Shown here: positions 6,613-14,947 of the stretch, one piece after another
How positions within the stretch are numbered: position 1 is the first letter of the stretch
Layout of the letters: every line of letters starts with the position of its first letter
Origin: a virus
Strand: one strand, 5' to 3'
Virus record (IMG/VR): IMGVR_UViG_3300046511_000282
Span: 1 to 38,522 of that record
Length of the DNA: 38,522 nucleotides
Program-made: the position numbers and the translations under genes
Notes under the pieces: generated by a model
Database searches by the model: none
Seen by the model: only the letters and a program-made list of their open reading frames with translations
Told to the model about the DNA's origin: nothing

Positions 6613-8858
6613 TGGCACGCACACGCGTCCGCGCCGGCGATGCCGAAATCCTACGCGAAGCCAAAGAACGCTTTGAGTTCTGTAAAACGTGGGAAACCGC
6701 ATGGCGGGGACGTGCGCTTTTCGACACTCGGTTCGCCAACGGCGATGCATTGAATGGCTGGCAGTGGTTCACCAACGGCGGCACCGCGATTGACCGCGGC
6801 GATAGACCTAGCCTCACGTACAACCAAGTGAGGCAACACAACCTCCAGGTCATCAACGACGCGAGACAAAACAAAACCCAAATCAAGGTGACGCCGACTG
6901 GTGGTAGGGCCACATACGAGGCAGCGCAGGTGTTCAGCGGTATCATCCGCGGGATTGAGTACCGCTCTAAGGCTGTCGATGCTTATAGCACCGCGACATA
7001 TCATCAGGTTGAGAGCGGCATAGGCTATGTCCGCGTCGAGACCGACTACGTGGATGAGAACTCGTTCGACCTCGACCTCTGGATACGCCGGGTTCCCGAC
7101 CCTCGTGCGGTGTATATGGACCCAGACTGTAAGTTGTACGACAAGTCGGACGCTAATTTCGCGTTCATCTTCGATGATTGCCCGCGGGACAGATACGAGG
7201 AGGAATACGGTAAGGAGGACAATCCGGCCCCCGCCACGCTCGACCATACGGACGGCTGGAATGACCGAGATCATGTGCGCATCGCGGAGTATTGGCGGCG
7301 CAATGTGAACAACGCCAAGCTGCACCAGCTACGCGATGGCACCGTGGTGCGCGACGAGGATATCGAGGCGGCCCCGGAGGAAATACAGGACCAGATCCGG
7401 TCTATGATCGAGAAGACGCGCGAGGTCGCCGAGCCCGAGATAGAGTGGTTTAAGCTGGCCGGCGACAAAGTCATCGATCGCAGGGAGTGGCCGGGGAAAT
7501 ACATTCCGATCGTGCCGTTTCTTGGCGAGGAGACGGTGATCAACGGCGAGATGGATCGCAAGGGACACACGCGGTCGCAGATCGATGCACAGCGTATATA
7601 CAACTACTGGGCATCCGCTGCGGTCGAGCAGGTCGCGTTGCAGACCAAGACGCCATACATCGCTCGTATCGATGCCATTCAGGGTCGTGAGAACCAGTGG
7701 AAAACCGCGAACACGCAAAACTGGAGCGTCTTGGTTTACAACGCTCTGGACGAGCAAAACCAGCCAATCCCGCCGCCAACGCGTATCGATCCGCCGCAAA
7801 TGGCCCAGGCTTACATCACTGGGATGACGATCGCGCGCCAGGATCTGATGTCGGTCACCGGTCAGTATCAGGCCGAGCTGGGCATGCCGAGCAACGAACG
7901 CAGCGGCATCGCCATTCAGCAGCGGCAGAGGCAGGGTGATACGGCGACGTATCATTATATCGATAACCAAGCGAAGGGCATCCGCCAGATCGGCCGCATT
8001 CTCATCGACCTCATTCCTAAGATTTACGACACGCGCAGGGTCGTCATGACCTTGGCCGAGGACGGCGACGAGAACCGCGTCATGGTCGCGCCGGAAAGTC
8101 CGGAAGCACATCAGTTCGTCGGGCCTGGGCCAGATGGCCAGCCGCAGGCGCTCTCCCCCGGCGATGCGCAGAAGATGCAGGAGGATCCACAGAAGCCCGA
8201 TCCATCGGTGATATTCAACCCGAACGTCGGGGCATACGATGTCGAGGCCGATGTCGGGCCGGCCTATGGCACGCAGCGCCAGGAGGCCGCGAATGCGTTC
8301 AGCCAGATCATGGCGCAGAACCCGGCGGCGTTTCAGGTCGTGGGCGACTTCTGGGCTGCGAACTCTGATTTCCCCGGTGCAGACGAACTAGCCGACCGGC
8401 TGAAGCGCGGCCTGCCGCCGCAATACCGCGCCGGTCCCGATCCACAGGTGCAGGCCATCTCGCAGCAAGCCCAGCAGATGCAGCAGCAGGCCCAGCAGTT
8501 ACTTCAGAAGGCCGACGCGGAGATCGCGACATTGAAGGCGCAGGTCGTGCATCAGCAGGAGTTGCTGAAGGACAAGAGCCAGGATCTGGCCATCAAGGCC
8601 CACGGCACCGCCATTGATGATTACGACGCGGAGACCCGGAGGTTGTCGGCGGTCGGCAGTATCGACCCGATGGCGTTGCAACTCGTGGTGCGGCAAATGG
8701 TCTCTGACATGCTGGCGACCGAGCTGCACCCGATGCTACAGCAGCACGCGGCGCAGGAGAGCGAGCTACAGGCCACCGTGGCGCCACCCATGCAGCCCAA
8801 CGGTGGCAACGGCTCGGCGCCGCCAGCGGCCTCCACAGGGGCGTCAGCAGGGCCATGA
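6612..8858 (+). CDS. P22-type portal protein
   Basis: The 748-residue product matches P22-like portals in size and sequence. It has an N-terminal ALNGWQWF...PSLTYNQVRQHNLQVINDAR segment, RGIEYRSKAVDAYSTATYHQ, GIGYVRVETDYVDENSFDLD and a middle region with PDPRAVYMDPDCK. Portals form the 12-subunit ring at the capsid vertex for DNA entry and exit. The C-terminal ~130 residues are Gln/Ala-rich and coiled-coil-like (QAQQMQQQAQQLLQKADAEI), matching the helical barrel that reaches into the head. The ATG overlaps the preceding TGA. Downstream coat, gp4- and gp10-like genes confirm a P22-type head. Confidence 0.92.
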   Translation: MARTRVRAGDAEILREAKERFEFCKTWETAWRGRALFDTRFANGDALNGWQWFTNGGTAIDRGDRPSLTYNQVRQHNLQVINDARQNKTQIKVTPTGGRATYEAAQVFSGIIRGIEYRSKAVDAYSTATYHQVESGIGYVRVETDYVDENSFDLDLWIRRVPDPRAVYMDPDCKLYDKSDANFAFIFDDCPRDRYEEEYGKEDNPAPATLDHTDGWNDRDHVRIAEYWRRNVNNAKLHQLRDGTVVRDEDIEAAPEEIQDQIRSMIEKTREVAEPEIEWFKLAGDKVIDRREWPGKYIPIVPFLGEETVINGEMDRKGHTRSQIDAQRIYNYWASAAVEQVALQTKTPYIARIDAIQGRENQWKTANTQNWSVLVYNALDEQNQPIPPPTRIDPPQMAQAYITGMTIARQDLMSVTGQYQAELGMPSNERSGIAIQQRQRQGDTATYHYIDNQAKGIRQIGRILIDLIPKIYDTRRVVMTLAEDGDENRVMVAPESPEAHQFVGPGPDGQPQALSPGDAQKMQEDPQKPDPSVIFNPNVGAYDVEADVGPAYGTQRQEAANAFSQIMAQNPAAFQVVGDFWAANSDFPGADELADRLKRGLPPQYRAGPDPQVQAISQQAQQMQQQAQQLLQKADAEIATLKAQVVHQQELLKDKSQDLAIKAHGTAIDDYDAETRRLSAVGSIDPMALQLVVRQMVSDMLATELHPMLQQHAAQESELQATVAPPMQPNGGNGSAPPAASTGASAGP

Positions 8859-9055
8859 TGGGCGACGTCAGCTTGGACGCGTTGATAGCCGAGGCGCTCG
8901 CAGCGAACCCCGCCAACCCATTCACGACGAGCCTCATCAAAATACACCGGTTGCTGGTCAGCATGGGGCGGCACGACGAGGCGGGGCGGCTTGCGAGAAT
9001 ATTCCCCGACAATGACCGCGCTCGAGAGTGGTTGATTGAGATGCGGGGCCAATAA
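8855..9055 (+). CDS. Hypothetical helical protein of 66 residues
   Basis: It begins with ATGATG overlapping the portal stop codon and ends immediately before the GTG of the next gene. The sequence (SLDALIAEALAANPANPFTT, then LIKIHRLLVSMGRHDEAGRL) suggests two or three helices of a TPR-like type. No family was recognised. The gap-free placement in the head operon supports expression. Confidence 0.6.
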   Translation: MMGDVSLDALIAEALAANPANPFTTSLIKIHRLLVSMGRHDEAGRLARIFPDNDRAREWLIEMRGQ

Positions 9056-10147
9056 GTGCCGAACGCGCTGCAGATCGCCGACCCGAACGCCGACAACCCG
9101 CTGGCGCAGGCGCCGTCATGGGCTGATGCGGCGCAATCGGTGGCCGGCACGGTCAGCAGCGGTGTGGACGCGCTGGGGCAGTGGCTCGCAGCACAGCGGG
9201 CCAAGAGCGCCAAGATGGGGCTGTGGGATGACCGCACGGGGCTGCCGACCGGCAAGGGCCTCGTGAGCGCCGCGCAGCAGACCGGCAACGCGCTGCTCAT
9301 GGGCACCACGGCGCCGGGCATCCGCGCATTTCATGGTAGCCCATACGATTTCGAGCGGTTCGATACCTCCAAGATCGGCACCGGCGAGGGTGCGCAGGCT
9401 TACGGCCATGGGCTGTATTTCGCAGAGGGCGAGGGCACCGCGCGGAGTTACCGGGACAAGCTCGCATTGCAGGGGGATAGCAGGTTCATCGACACACCAC
9501 AGGGCCGCGTTACCCAAGACGCGGACATAGAAGACCTCACACCGCACCAACGGGCGCTTTTACTAACGGCGAATAGCGGAGGCGATCCGGCCCTTGCCCT
9601 GCATACAGCGCAATCGTTCGCACAGAACCCTTACAGCGGTCACTTATGGCCGGATGTTGTCGATCAACTACATAAATCCCCCGATACTTATAGCGGCACG
9701 CTGTGGCAGATGCCCGGCCGCATGTACGAAGTGAACATTGGCGCCGACCCGGAGCAGTTCCTGCACTGGGATAAGCCGCTCAGCGAGCAGTCGCCGCAGG
9801 TGCAGCAGGCTCTGGAAAACACCGGGCAGATGGACGCCGCGCGCAAGTATTTCCAGGTGAACGCGCGAAGGTTCCCGGACGGGCCGACCGGCGAGGACTT
9901 GCATGAATACCTTAGGTTGGCACAGGGGGGTGTCTCGGATCGGGCGCCTGCGGAAATAATGCAGCAGGCCGGCATCCCCGGCATTCGCTATCTCGACCAG
10001 GGCAGCCGCGGCGCTGGCGAGGGAACCCACAACTACGTCGTGTTCGACGCCAACACCATCGACATCCTGCGCAAGTACGGCCTCGCCGGGCTGGGCATCG
10101 GCCTAAGTGGCGCAGCAGCGGGAACGCAGGGACAGCCGCAGCAATGA
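9056..10147 (+). CDS. ADP-ribosyltransferase-like (ART-PolyVal type) virion-associated protein
   Basis: The 363-residue protein starts at a GTG directly after the preceding TAA. Residues 1-85 are a hydrophilic, Ala-rich lead. From residue 89 it has IRAFHGSPYDFERFDTSKIG, then GTGEGAQAYGHGLYFAEGEG and ARSYRDKL, which is the start of the ADP-ribosyltransferase-like domain found in phage polyvalent proteins. His93 matches the first catalytic-site residue of the H-Y type and GLYF supplies the Tyr. Near the C-terminus, IRYLDQGSRG and NYVVFDANTIDILRKYG close the domain. It lies between portal and scaffold genes, a good place for a protein packaged into the head and delivered with the DNA. Catalytic activity is inferred from motifs only. 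Confidence 0.78.
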   Translation: MPNALQIADPNADNPLAQAPSWADAAQSVAGTVSSGVDALGQWLAAQRAKSAKMGLWDDRTGLPTGKGLVSAAQQTGNALLMGTTAPGIRAFHGSPYDFERFDTSKIGTGEGAQAYGHGLYFAEGEGTARSYRDKLALQGDSRFIDTPQGRVTQDADIEDLTPHQRALLLTANSGGDPALALHTAQSFAQNPYSGHLWPDVVDQLHKSPDTYSGTLWQMPGRMYEVNIGADPEQFLHWDKPLSEQSPQVQQALENTGQMDAARKYFQVNARRFPDGPTGEDLHEYLRLAQGGVSDRAPAEIMQQAGIPGIRYLDQGSRGAGEGTHNYVVFDANTIDILRKYGLAGLGIGLSGAAAGTQGQPQQ

Positions 10148-10323
10148 CCTCCACCGACCGCCTCGCCGAGATGGCCGCCGAGATCGAGCGCCTGCGCGCA
10201 CGCGTCGCGGAACTTGAGGCCATCGTTGCAGTCGGCCGCGGCACCATGGGCATGCTTATGCCCGACGAGCCAGCCACCATCACCCACGATCATCCACCCT
10301 CAGCCCCACCACACGACGAGTAA
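10144..10323 (+). CDS. Short coiled-coil protein of 59 residues
   Basis: The ATG overlaps the preceding TGA (ATGA) and the frame ends with TAA four bases before the scaffold gene. Residues 4-27 form an amphipathic coiled coil (RLAEMAAEIERLRARVAELE). The rest is a short hydrophobic patch (GRGTMGMLM) and a His/Pro-rich acidic tail. Function unknown. The overlap style and strong coiled coil support it as a real gene. Confidence 0.6.
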   Translation: MTSTDRLAEMAAEIERLRARVAELEAIVAVGRGTMGMLMPDEPATITHDHPPSAPPHDE

Positions 10324-10327
10324 CGCC

Positions 10328-11083
10328 ATGAGCGAAACCACCGAACCCGATGGCAAGCCGGCCCCCGAGCCGGAACCCACACCAACCCCCGCACCAGAGT
10401 CCACACCGCCCGAGACCGACGAGCCGGCGCCGGCAAAGGAGGCCGAGGAGGAGCGCCAGTCCCGCGGCGACCGACGCTTCGCCGAACTCACCGCACGCCT
10501 GTCAGCCGCCGAGCGCCGCGAGCAACAGCGTGAGCAGGAACTAGAGTTCTACCGTCGCCAGGCTCAGCAGCAGCCCCCTGCCGATGAAACGCCGGAGCAG
10601 CGCTATCACCGCGAGCGGGCGGTGATCAGGGCTGAGGTGGAAACCCAGATCCGCACCGAGACATTCCACAACCAGGGACAGGCCGCGTTCCCTGACTGGA
10701 AGCAGCGCTGCGACGACTTGGTGAAGATGGGTGCCGACGCAAACTTCGCGCAGCTCCTCGTCGAGATGCCCGAGGGCGTGAAGGTGGCAGCAGCCCTCGC
10801 CGCCGATCCCGCTGAAGTCGAGCGCATCGCCAACCTCCGCAGCGAGCGGGCGCGGGCGGTAGCCTTGGGTAAGTACGCCGCCACCATCGAGGACGCGCCG
10901 CCGGCTCGTGGTAACGGGCACACCACGCCACCGCCACAGGTGACACGCGCACCGGCGCCGATCCGCCCGGTGACCGGACGCGCCAACCCGCAGTTCAACG
11001 AATACACCGCACCACCCGAGCAGCTCGTGGACGTGTACCTGAAGCGAGACCTCGAGCGGGCGCGCGGAGGCTCGCGGCGCTGA
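10328..11083 (+). CDS. Scaffolding protein of the head
   Basis: The product has 251 residues. Residues 1-45 are an acidic, Pro/Glu-rich disordered lead (EPEPTPTPAPESTPPETDEP). A long helical, highly charged middle follows (RRFAELTARLSAAERREQQR, EQELEFYRRQAQ), then FPDWKQRCDDLVKMGADANF and LLVEMPEGVKVAAALAADPA. The C-terminus is basic (VDVYLKRDLERARGGSRR). P22-type scaffolds end in a basic helix-turn-helix that binds the coat protein, which fits this tail. Its position upstream of the coat gene and the overall composition match the role of shaping the procapsid. The start at 10328 follows the preceding stop by four bases. Confidence 0.75.
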   Translation: MSETTEPDGKPAPEPEPTPTPAPESTPPETDEPAPAKEAEEERQSRGDRRFAELTARLSAAERREQQREQELEFYRRQAQQQPPADETPEQRYHRERAVIRAEVETQIRTETFHNQGQAAFPDWKQRCDDLVKMGADANFAQLLVEMPEGVKVAAALAADPAEVERIANLRSERARAVALGKYAATIEDAPPARGNGHTTPPPQVTRAPAPIRPVTGRANPQFNEYTAPPEQLVDVYLKRDLERARGGSRR

Positions 11084-12756
11084 TGGCCGCATCCGACCCA
11101 ACCCCCGACGTTGCGACGCCCACGGGCGTGCTACAGGGCGTTGCGGCGTTCTCCTGGGATGGCAGCGCCTGGCAGCCCGCCGGCCGCGCAGGCCCCGGCG
11201 TGGCGACCCCCACGGGTGTGCTCCAGGGCGTCGCGCCGTTCTCATGGAGCGGGAGTGCGTGGACGCCAGCCGGGCGGTCTCAGCCTGGCGTCGCAACACC
11301 CACCGGCGTGCTCGACGGCGTCGCGGTCTACACCTGGTCGGGGTCCGCCTGGACGCCGGCGAGCGGCACGGCCACACCTGCGACACCGAGTGGGGCACTT
11401 CGGGGTGTCGCGGCGTTCTCTTGGGACGGGGCCGCATGGCAGCCTGCGGCGCAGGCGCGACCGAGCGTGCCGACCCCCTATGGCGTGCTCGACGGCGTGG
11501 CGATATTTGAATGGGGCGGGAGTTCATGGCAGGCCGGCGCAGCGGTTCCGGCCGGGGCGACGCTGGATCTATCTTTTATGTCTGGCACACTCAATCCGCT
11601 GCTCACGTTCACTCGCGCGAGCACAGCGACGTATTTCGATGCAACGGGCACCATGCGTACGGCGGCCACCAACGCGCCGCGTTTCGACTACGATCCGGTG
11701 ACGCATGCGGCGCTGGGATTGTTGATCGAGGAGCAGCGGACGAACGGCATCATCAACTCGGGTGCGATCAACCTGTCGTGGGCGCCTGCGGCGGCGACGT
11801 TGGTTGGTGCGGCGGGGGTTGCGCCTGATGGCACCAACTCTGCGACCTTAGTGAGAGAGAACGCGGCCAACGCGGTGCATAACATGGCCTGCCCGATGGC
11901 GATCGTGGCGGCCACTGCGTATGCGTTCAGTGTTTATGCGAAGCCGGCCGGTCGCTCGATAATCTATGCAACCGGCATGGGCCTGGGTGGTGCGGGGCTG
12001 AATCCGCAATGGGACGTTGCGGCGGGCGCTGACGTTTCCACGGGAGCGGCGGCAGGATTTACCCACGGCATACAGAACGTCGGTAACGGCTGGTATCGCT
12101 GCTGGTTCACGTTCACCACGACCAACACCGGCGGGCTTGGCTATAACATGGCGACGGTAGCGGGTGGTACTGCCTATCAGGGCGACAACGTCAGCGGCAT
12201 ATATTTCTGGGGAGCGCAAGGCGAGGCCAGCGCCGCGTTCCCGACGAGCTACATCCCGACGACTGCTGCGGCTGTGACGCGGAGTGCGGATCAGTGCAGC
12301 ATCCAGCCTGCGCAGATGGGATTTGCCACCAGCACCTCCGCTGCTGGGTCATGGATGGCAGAGTTTGTCTGCAACGCCTTCACTGCAGGCAACTTCCAGC
12401 GCGTCGTTTATTCGCCGCCGATCAGCACAGCGACGCTTGTGGGCAAGGATGCCACTAACCATGCGTTTCAGTACGATATTGCCATCGTGCTCTCTACGGT
12501 TAACACGATAACAGCCGGTGCTGTGACGAAGGTTGCGTCAACGTGGACAGCAGCCACCGGGCAGATATGTCTGAATGGCGGCGCCGTCGCTTCCGCTGGT
12601 GGTATGACAAACGGATATGCCCCGGTATACCCGAATGGTATCGGGTTCATGGTAGCGGCTGGTGCGGCCGTCGAGAACATGACCGGCTACATCCGTCGTG
12701 TGCGTTATTGGCCTCGTGTGTTGAGCAACGCCGAGCTGCAGTCGGTGACTACCTGA
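11083..12756 (+). CDS. Repeat-bearing virion surface protein with a LamG-like C-terminal half
   Basis: The 557-residue protein starts in a TGATG overlap with the scaffold gene. Residues 10-155 hold five tandem repeats of about 30 residues, each with ATPTGVLxGVAxFSWxGSAW and an aromatic/Pro end. Residue ~165 onward has LDLSFMSGTLNPLLTFTRAS and ATYFDATGTMRTA, then GLLIEEQRTNGI, a module known from phage head-spike and fibre proteins. It continues with WYRCWFTFTTT-type strands and ends with a GYIRRVRYWPRVLSNAELQS segment typical of concanavalin/LamG-like carbohydrate-binding domains. Its place between scaffold and coat genes suggests a capsid-displayed adhesin or decoration; this is inference. 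Confidence 0.7.
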   Translation: MAASDPTPDVATPTGVLQGVAAFSWDGSAWQPAGRAGPGVATPTGVLQGVAPFSWSGSAWTPAGRSQPGVATPTGVLDGVAVYTWSGSAWTPASGTATPATPSGALRGVAAFSWDGAAWQPAAQARPSVPTPYGVLDGVAIFEWGGSSWQAGAAVPAGATLDLSFMSGTLNPLLTFTRASTATYFDATGTMRTAATNAPRFDYDPVTHAALGLLIEEQRTNGIINSGAINLSWAPAAATLVGAAGVAPDGTNSATLVRENAANAVHNMACPMAIVAATAYAFSVYAKPAGRSIIYATGMGLGGAGLNPQWDVAAGADVSTGAAAGFTHGIQNVGNGWYRCWFTFTTTNTGGLGYNMATVAGGTAYQGDNVSGIYFWGAQGEASAAFPTSYIPTTAAAVTRSADQCSIQPAQMGFATSTSAAGSWMAEFVCNAFTAGNFQRVVYSPPISTATLVGKDATNHAFQYDIAIVLSTVNTITAGAVTKVASTWTAATGQICLNGGAVASAGGMTNGYAPVYPNGIGFMVAAGAAVENMTGYIRRVRYWPRVLSNAELQSVTT

Positions 12757-12890
12757 TGCCGCTCAAGACCAGCACATCACCGAAGGCGTTCACATCGAAC
12801 GTCAAGGCTGAGGTGAAAGCGGGCAAGCCTGTGAAGCAGGCAGTCGCGATCGCATACAGCAAGAAGCGCGAGGCGCAGCGCAAGAAGTAG
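12756..12890 (+). CDS. DUF6496-like basic protein of 44 residues
   Basis: The ATG overlaps the preceding TGA. The whole protein is Lys-rich with SPKAFTSNVKAEVKAGKPVK and QAVAIAYSKKREAQRKK. This pattern (S...N...E..AGKP.KQAVAIA.S) is typical of the small DUF6496 phage family of unknown function. The charge suggests DNA or RNA contact. Confidence 0.75.
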   Translation: MPLKTSTSPKAFTSNVKAEVKAGKPVKQAVAIAYSKKREAQRKK

Positions 12891-13087
12891 CGCCCAACCA
12901 GTCGCGGTCTGGTCAACACCCGCTGCATCTCCCCGAGGCCGTCGCGTAAGGCCCTAAACACGCTGCGTCGTGCCGATCCGTCTGCGGCTGTGGCTTCCGA
13001 CTTTCGTCGCAACGGGCAATCGAGGCTCCAAGAACCGCGTCGCGGTGAGGAGCCCTTTTCCCCGCACTTGCGATGAAAGGGCACACC
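12891..13087 (+). other. Gap before the coat gene; open frame without a start codon
   Basis: The region before the coat gene has no recognised gene. In the same frame as the preceding 44-residue protein, the sequence after its TAG stays open for 61 codons to a TGA at 13074. That TGA overlaps an alternative coat start (ATG at 13073). Readthrough of the TAG would add a basic segment (SRKALNTLRRADPSAAVASD). High GC makes such open frames common, so this is only noted. Confidence 0.25.
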
Positions 13088-14290
13088 ATGCCCGCGACCA
13101 ATACCTTATTGACGATTTCGATGATCACCGCGAAGGCGCTGGCCATCCTCCATCAGCGCTGCAACATCATCGGCGCCGTGAACAGGCAGTACGATGATTC
13201 GTTCGCCAACTCCGGCGCCAAGATCGGCACCACACTCCGCATCCGTCTGCCGGTGCAATACACGGTCAGCACGACGCCAGCGCTCAGCCTCCAGAACACC
13301 GTGGAGAACTACGTCTCCCTGCCGATCACCAACCAGTACCACACCGACTTCAGCTTCAGCAGCAGCGAACTCACACTGAGCATTGATGACTTCTCGGCCC
13401 GCTACATCGAGCCGGCAATCGCGGTGCTCGCAGCGAAGCTCGAGTCCGACTTCGTCAACCAAATGTGGCCCACGGTGTGGAACCAGGTCGGCACCGCAGG
13501 CGCAGCACAGACCTTCAAGACCGTGCTGCAGTCCCGCAAGCTGCTGCTCGACAACCTGACGCCACAGTCGAAGCAGTGGCTGTTGCGCATAAATACGCAG
13601 GACAACGTCGATATGGTGGACAGCCTCAAGGGCCTGTTCCAGTCCTCGACCGAAATCCGCACGCAATACACCGACGGCGTGATGGGCCTCTCAGCCGGCT
13701 TCGAGTGGGCCGAAAACACGCACCTGACCACACAGACACGCGGCGCCGAAAGCGGCGCCTACACAACGGCCGTCGTCGCCAATCAGAACACCGGCAGCAC
13801 ACTCGCTGTGGTGACCGGCACCGGGGCAGGCAACGCGGGCGATGTGTTTACGATTGCGGGCGTCTACCGCGTGCATCCCGAGACCAAGATCAGCTCGGGC
13901 ATCCTGCAGCAGTTCGTGCTGACCAGCGCCTACGCAGGCGGCGCCGGCAACATGGCGATCGCACCGGCGATCAATGGCGTGAGCGGCAGCCCGCAGCAGA
14001 ACGTCGCCACCACGGCGAACGCAACCGCGGCGCTCACGTTCGCCAATACCGCATCCACCGCGACCGGGCTTTCGTTAGCCTTTCATCCCGATGCTTTTAC
14101 CTTCGCCACAGCCGATCTTGTCATGCCGGGCGGGGTTGACATGGCTTCGCGCGTGGTGAAAGACGGTATCTCGATGAGGGCTGTTCGTCAATACTCAATC
14201 TCCGACGACACCTTTCCTATAAGGATTGACGTCTTGTGGGGCTCCGCATCGCTTCGGCCCCAACTCGCGTGCAGATTGGTTGCCAATTAG
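13088..14290 (+). CDS. Major capsid protein, P22 coat type
   Basis: The 400-residue product resembles the P22 gp5 coat family. It starts ATNTLLTISMITAKALAILH, followed by VNRQYDDSFANSGAKIGTTL and LRIRLPVQYTVSTTPALSLQ, the opening seen in this family. The middle has TDFSFSSSELTLSIDDFSAR and IEPAIAVLAAKLESDF. A telokin-like inserted domain is plausible in the Ala/Thr-rich part at about 225-330. The end reads SMRAVRQYSISDDTFPIRID, then VLWGSASLRPQLACRL. AAAGGG sits 7 bases before the ATG; an in-frame ATG at 13073 would add five residues. The adjacent scaffold, portal, gp4- and gp10-like genes support the call. Confidence 0.92.
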   Translation: MPATNTLLTISMITAKALAILHQRCNIIGAVNRQYDDSFANSGAKIGTTLRIRLPVQYTVSTTPALSLQNTVENYVSLPITNQYHTDFSFSSSELTLSIDDFSARYIEPAIAVLAAKLESDFVNQMWPTVWNQVGTAGAAQTFKTVLQSRKLLLDNLTPQSKQWLLRINTQDNVDMVDSLKGLFQSSTEIRTQYTDGVMGLSAGFEWAENTHLTTQTRGAESGAYTTAVVANQNTGSTLAVVTGTGAGNAGDVFTIAGVYRVHPETKISSGILQQFVLTSAYAGGAGNMAIAPAINGVSGSPQQNVATTANATAALTFANTASTATGLSLAFHPDAFTFATADLVMPGGVDMASRVVKDGISMRAVRQYSISDDTFPIRIDVLWGSASLRPQLACRLVAN

Positions 14291-14318
14291 GTTTGCTGTT
14301 TGCTACGAGGATAGTTAT

Positions 14319-14350
14319 CATGCTCCTTCCTTGAAACAGGAGGGAGCATG
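14319..14350 (+). promoter_or_regulatory. Hairpin covering the ribosome binding site and ATG of the HNH gene
   Basis: CATGCTCCTTCCT (14319-14331) pairs with AGGAGGGAGCATG (14338-14350) over 13 bp with one G-T wobble and a 6-base loop. The right arm contains the Shine-Dalgarno AGGAGG and the start ATG itself, so both are buried when the RNA folds. It could also end coat transcripts, but there is no T-tract. Confidence 0.7.
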
Positions 14351-14935
14351 ACCTGCATAGTCGAAGGGTGCGGTGGAAGCGCGAGAGGGCACGGCTATTG
14401 CTCGCGGCACTACACACAGTGGCGTCGGCATGGTGACCCGCTTCATCAGGAGCGGCGCTATCACAAGGGGATGCCGGCAGAAGAGCGCTTCGAAGCCTAT
14501 GTCGAGAAAGGGTCTGGGCCGAAAGCCTGCTGGGAATGGACGGGCGGGAAAATCTCCACTGGCTATGGGATGTTTCACCCCGCGCCTAAGCAATCGGTCC
14601 TTGCGCACCGCTATGCCTGGGAACAGGACCGGGGACCAATTCCGGTAGGCCAGTTCATCCTGCACCACTGCGACAACAGATCATGCGTCAATCCGAGACA
14701 TCTGTTCTGCGGCGACCAGCAGGCGAACGTCGATGACATGATCAATAAGGGCCGTAATCGCACCCCTGGTCCGCCACCGGGAACCCAAAACCACCAGGCG
14801 AAACTTACTGAGGAAATTGTGCGGAAAATCCGCGCATCTTCGATGGCGGCTCGGATCCTCGCGAAACGGCATGGCGTGTCGCTGTCTCTGATTTACGCCG
14901 TCAAGCAGCGCCGCCTCTGGGCACACATCGAATAG
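14348..14935 (+). CDS. Free-standing HNH homing endonuclease
   Basis: The 195-residue product has an N-terminal zinc-like CIVEGCGG...GHGYCSRHY segment with WRRHGDP. The HNH_3-type core follows: CWEWTGGKISTGYGMF, AHRYAWEQDRGPIP, ILHHCDNRSCVNPRHLFCG and NVDDMINKGR. The HHCDNRSCVNPRHL string holds the catalytic His and metal ligands. The C-terminus has a helix-turn-helix-like unit (LTEEIVRKIRAS...ILAKRHGVSLSLIYAVKQRR) of the kind these enzymes use for site binding. It sits directly after the coat gene, breaking the normal head-gene order, so it is most likely a mobile homing gene. Translation is probably held back by the hairpin over its start. Confidence 0.92.
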   Translation: MTCIVEGCGGSARGHGYCSRHYTQWRRHGDPLHQERRYHKGMPAEERFEAYVEKGSGPKACWEWTGGKISTGYGMFHPAPKQSVLAHRYAWEQDRGPIPVGQFILHHCDNRSCVNPRHLFCGDQQANVDDMINKGRNRTPGPPPGTQNHQAKLTEEIVRKIRASSMAARILAKRHGVSLSLIYAVKQRRLWAHIE

Positions 14936-14947
14936 GAGCACCATCAC

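Noticed and set aside
10541-11527. 328-codon leftward frame opposite the scaffold gene and repeat protein
   Set aside because: Arg/Pro-rich composition is typical of a shadow frame; the plus strand has the coupled genes.
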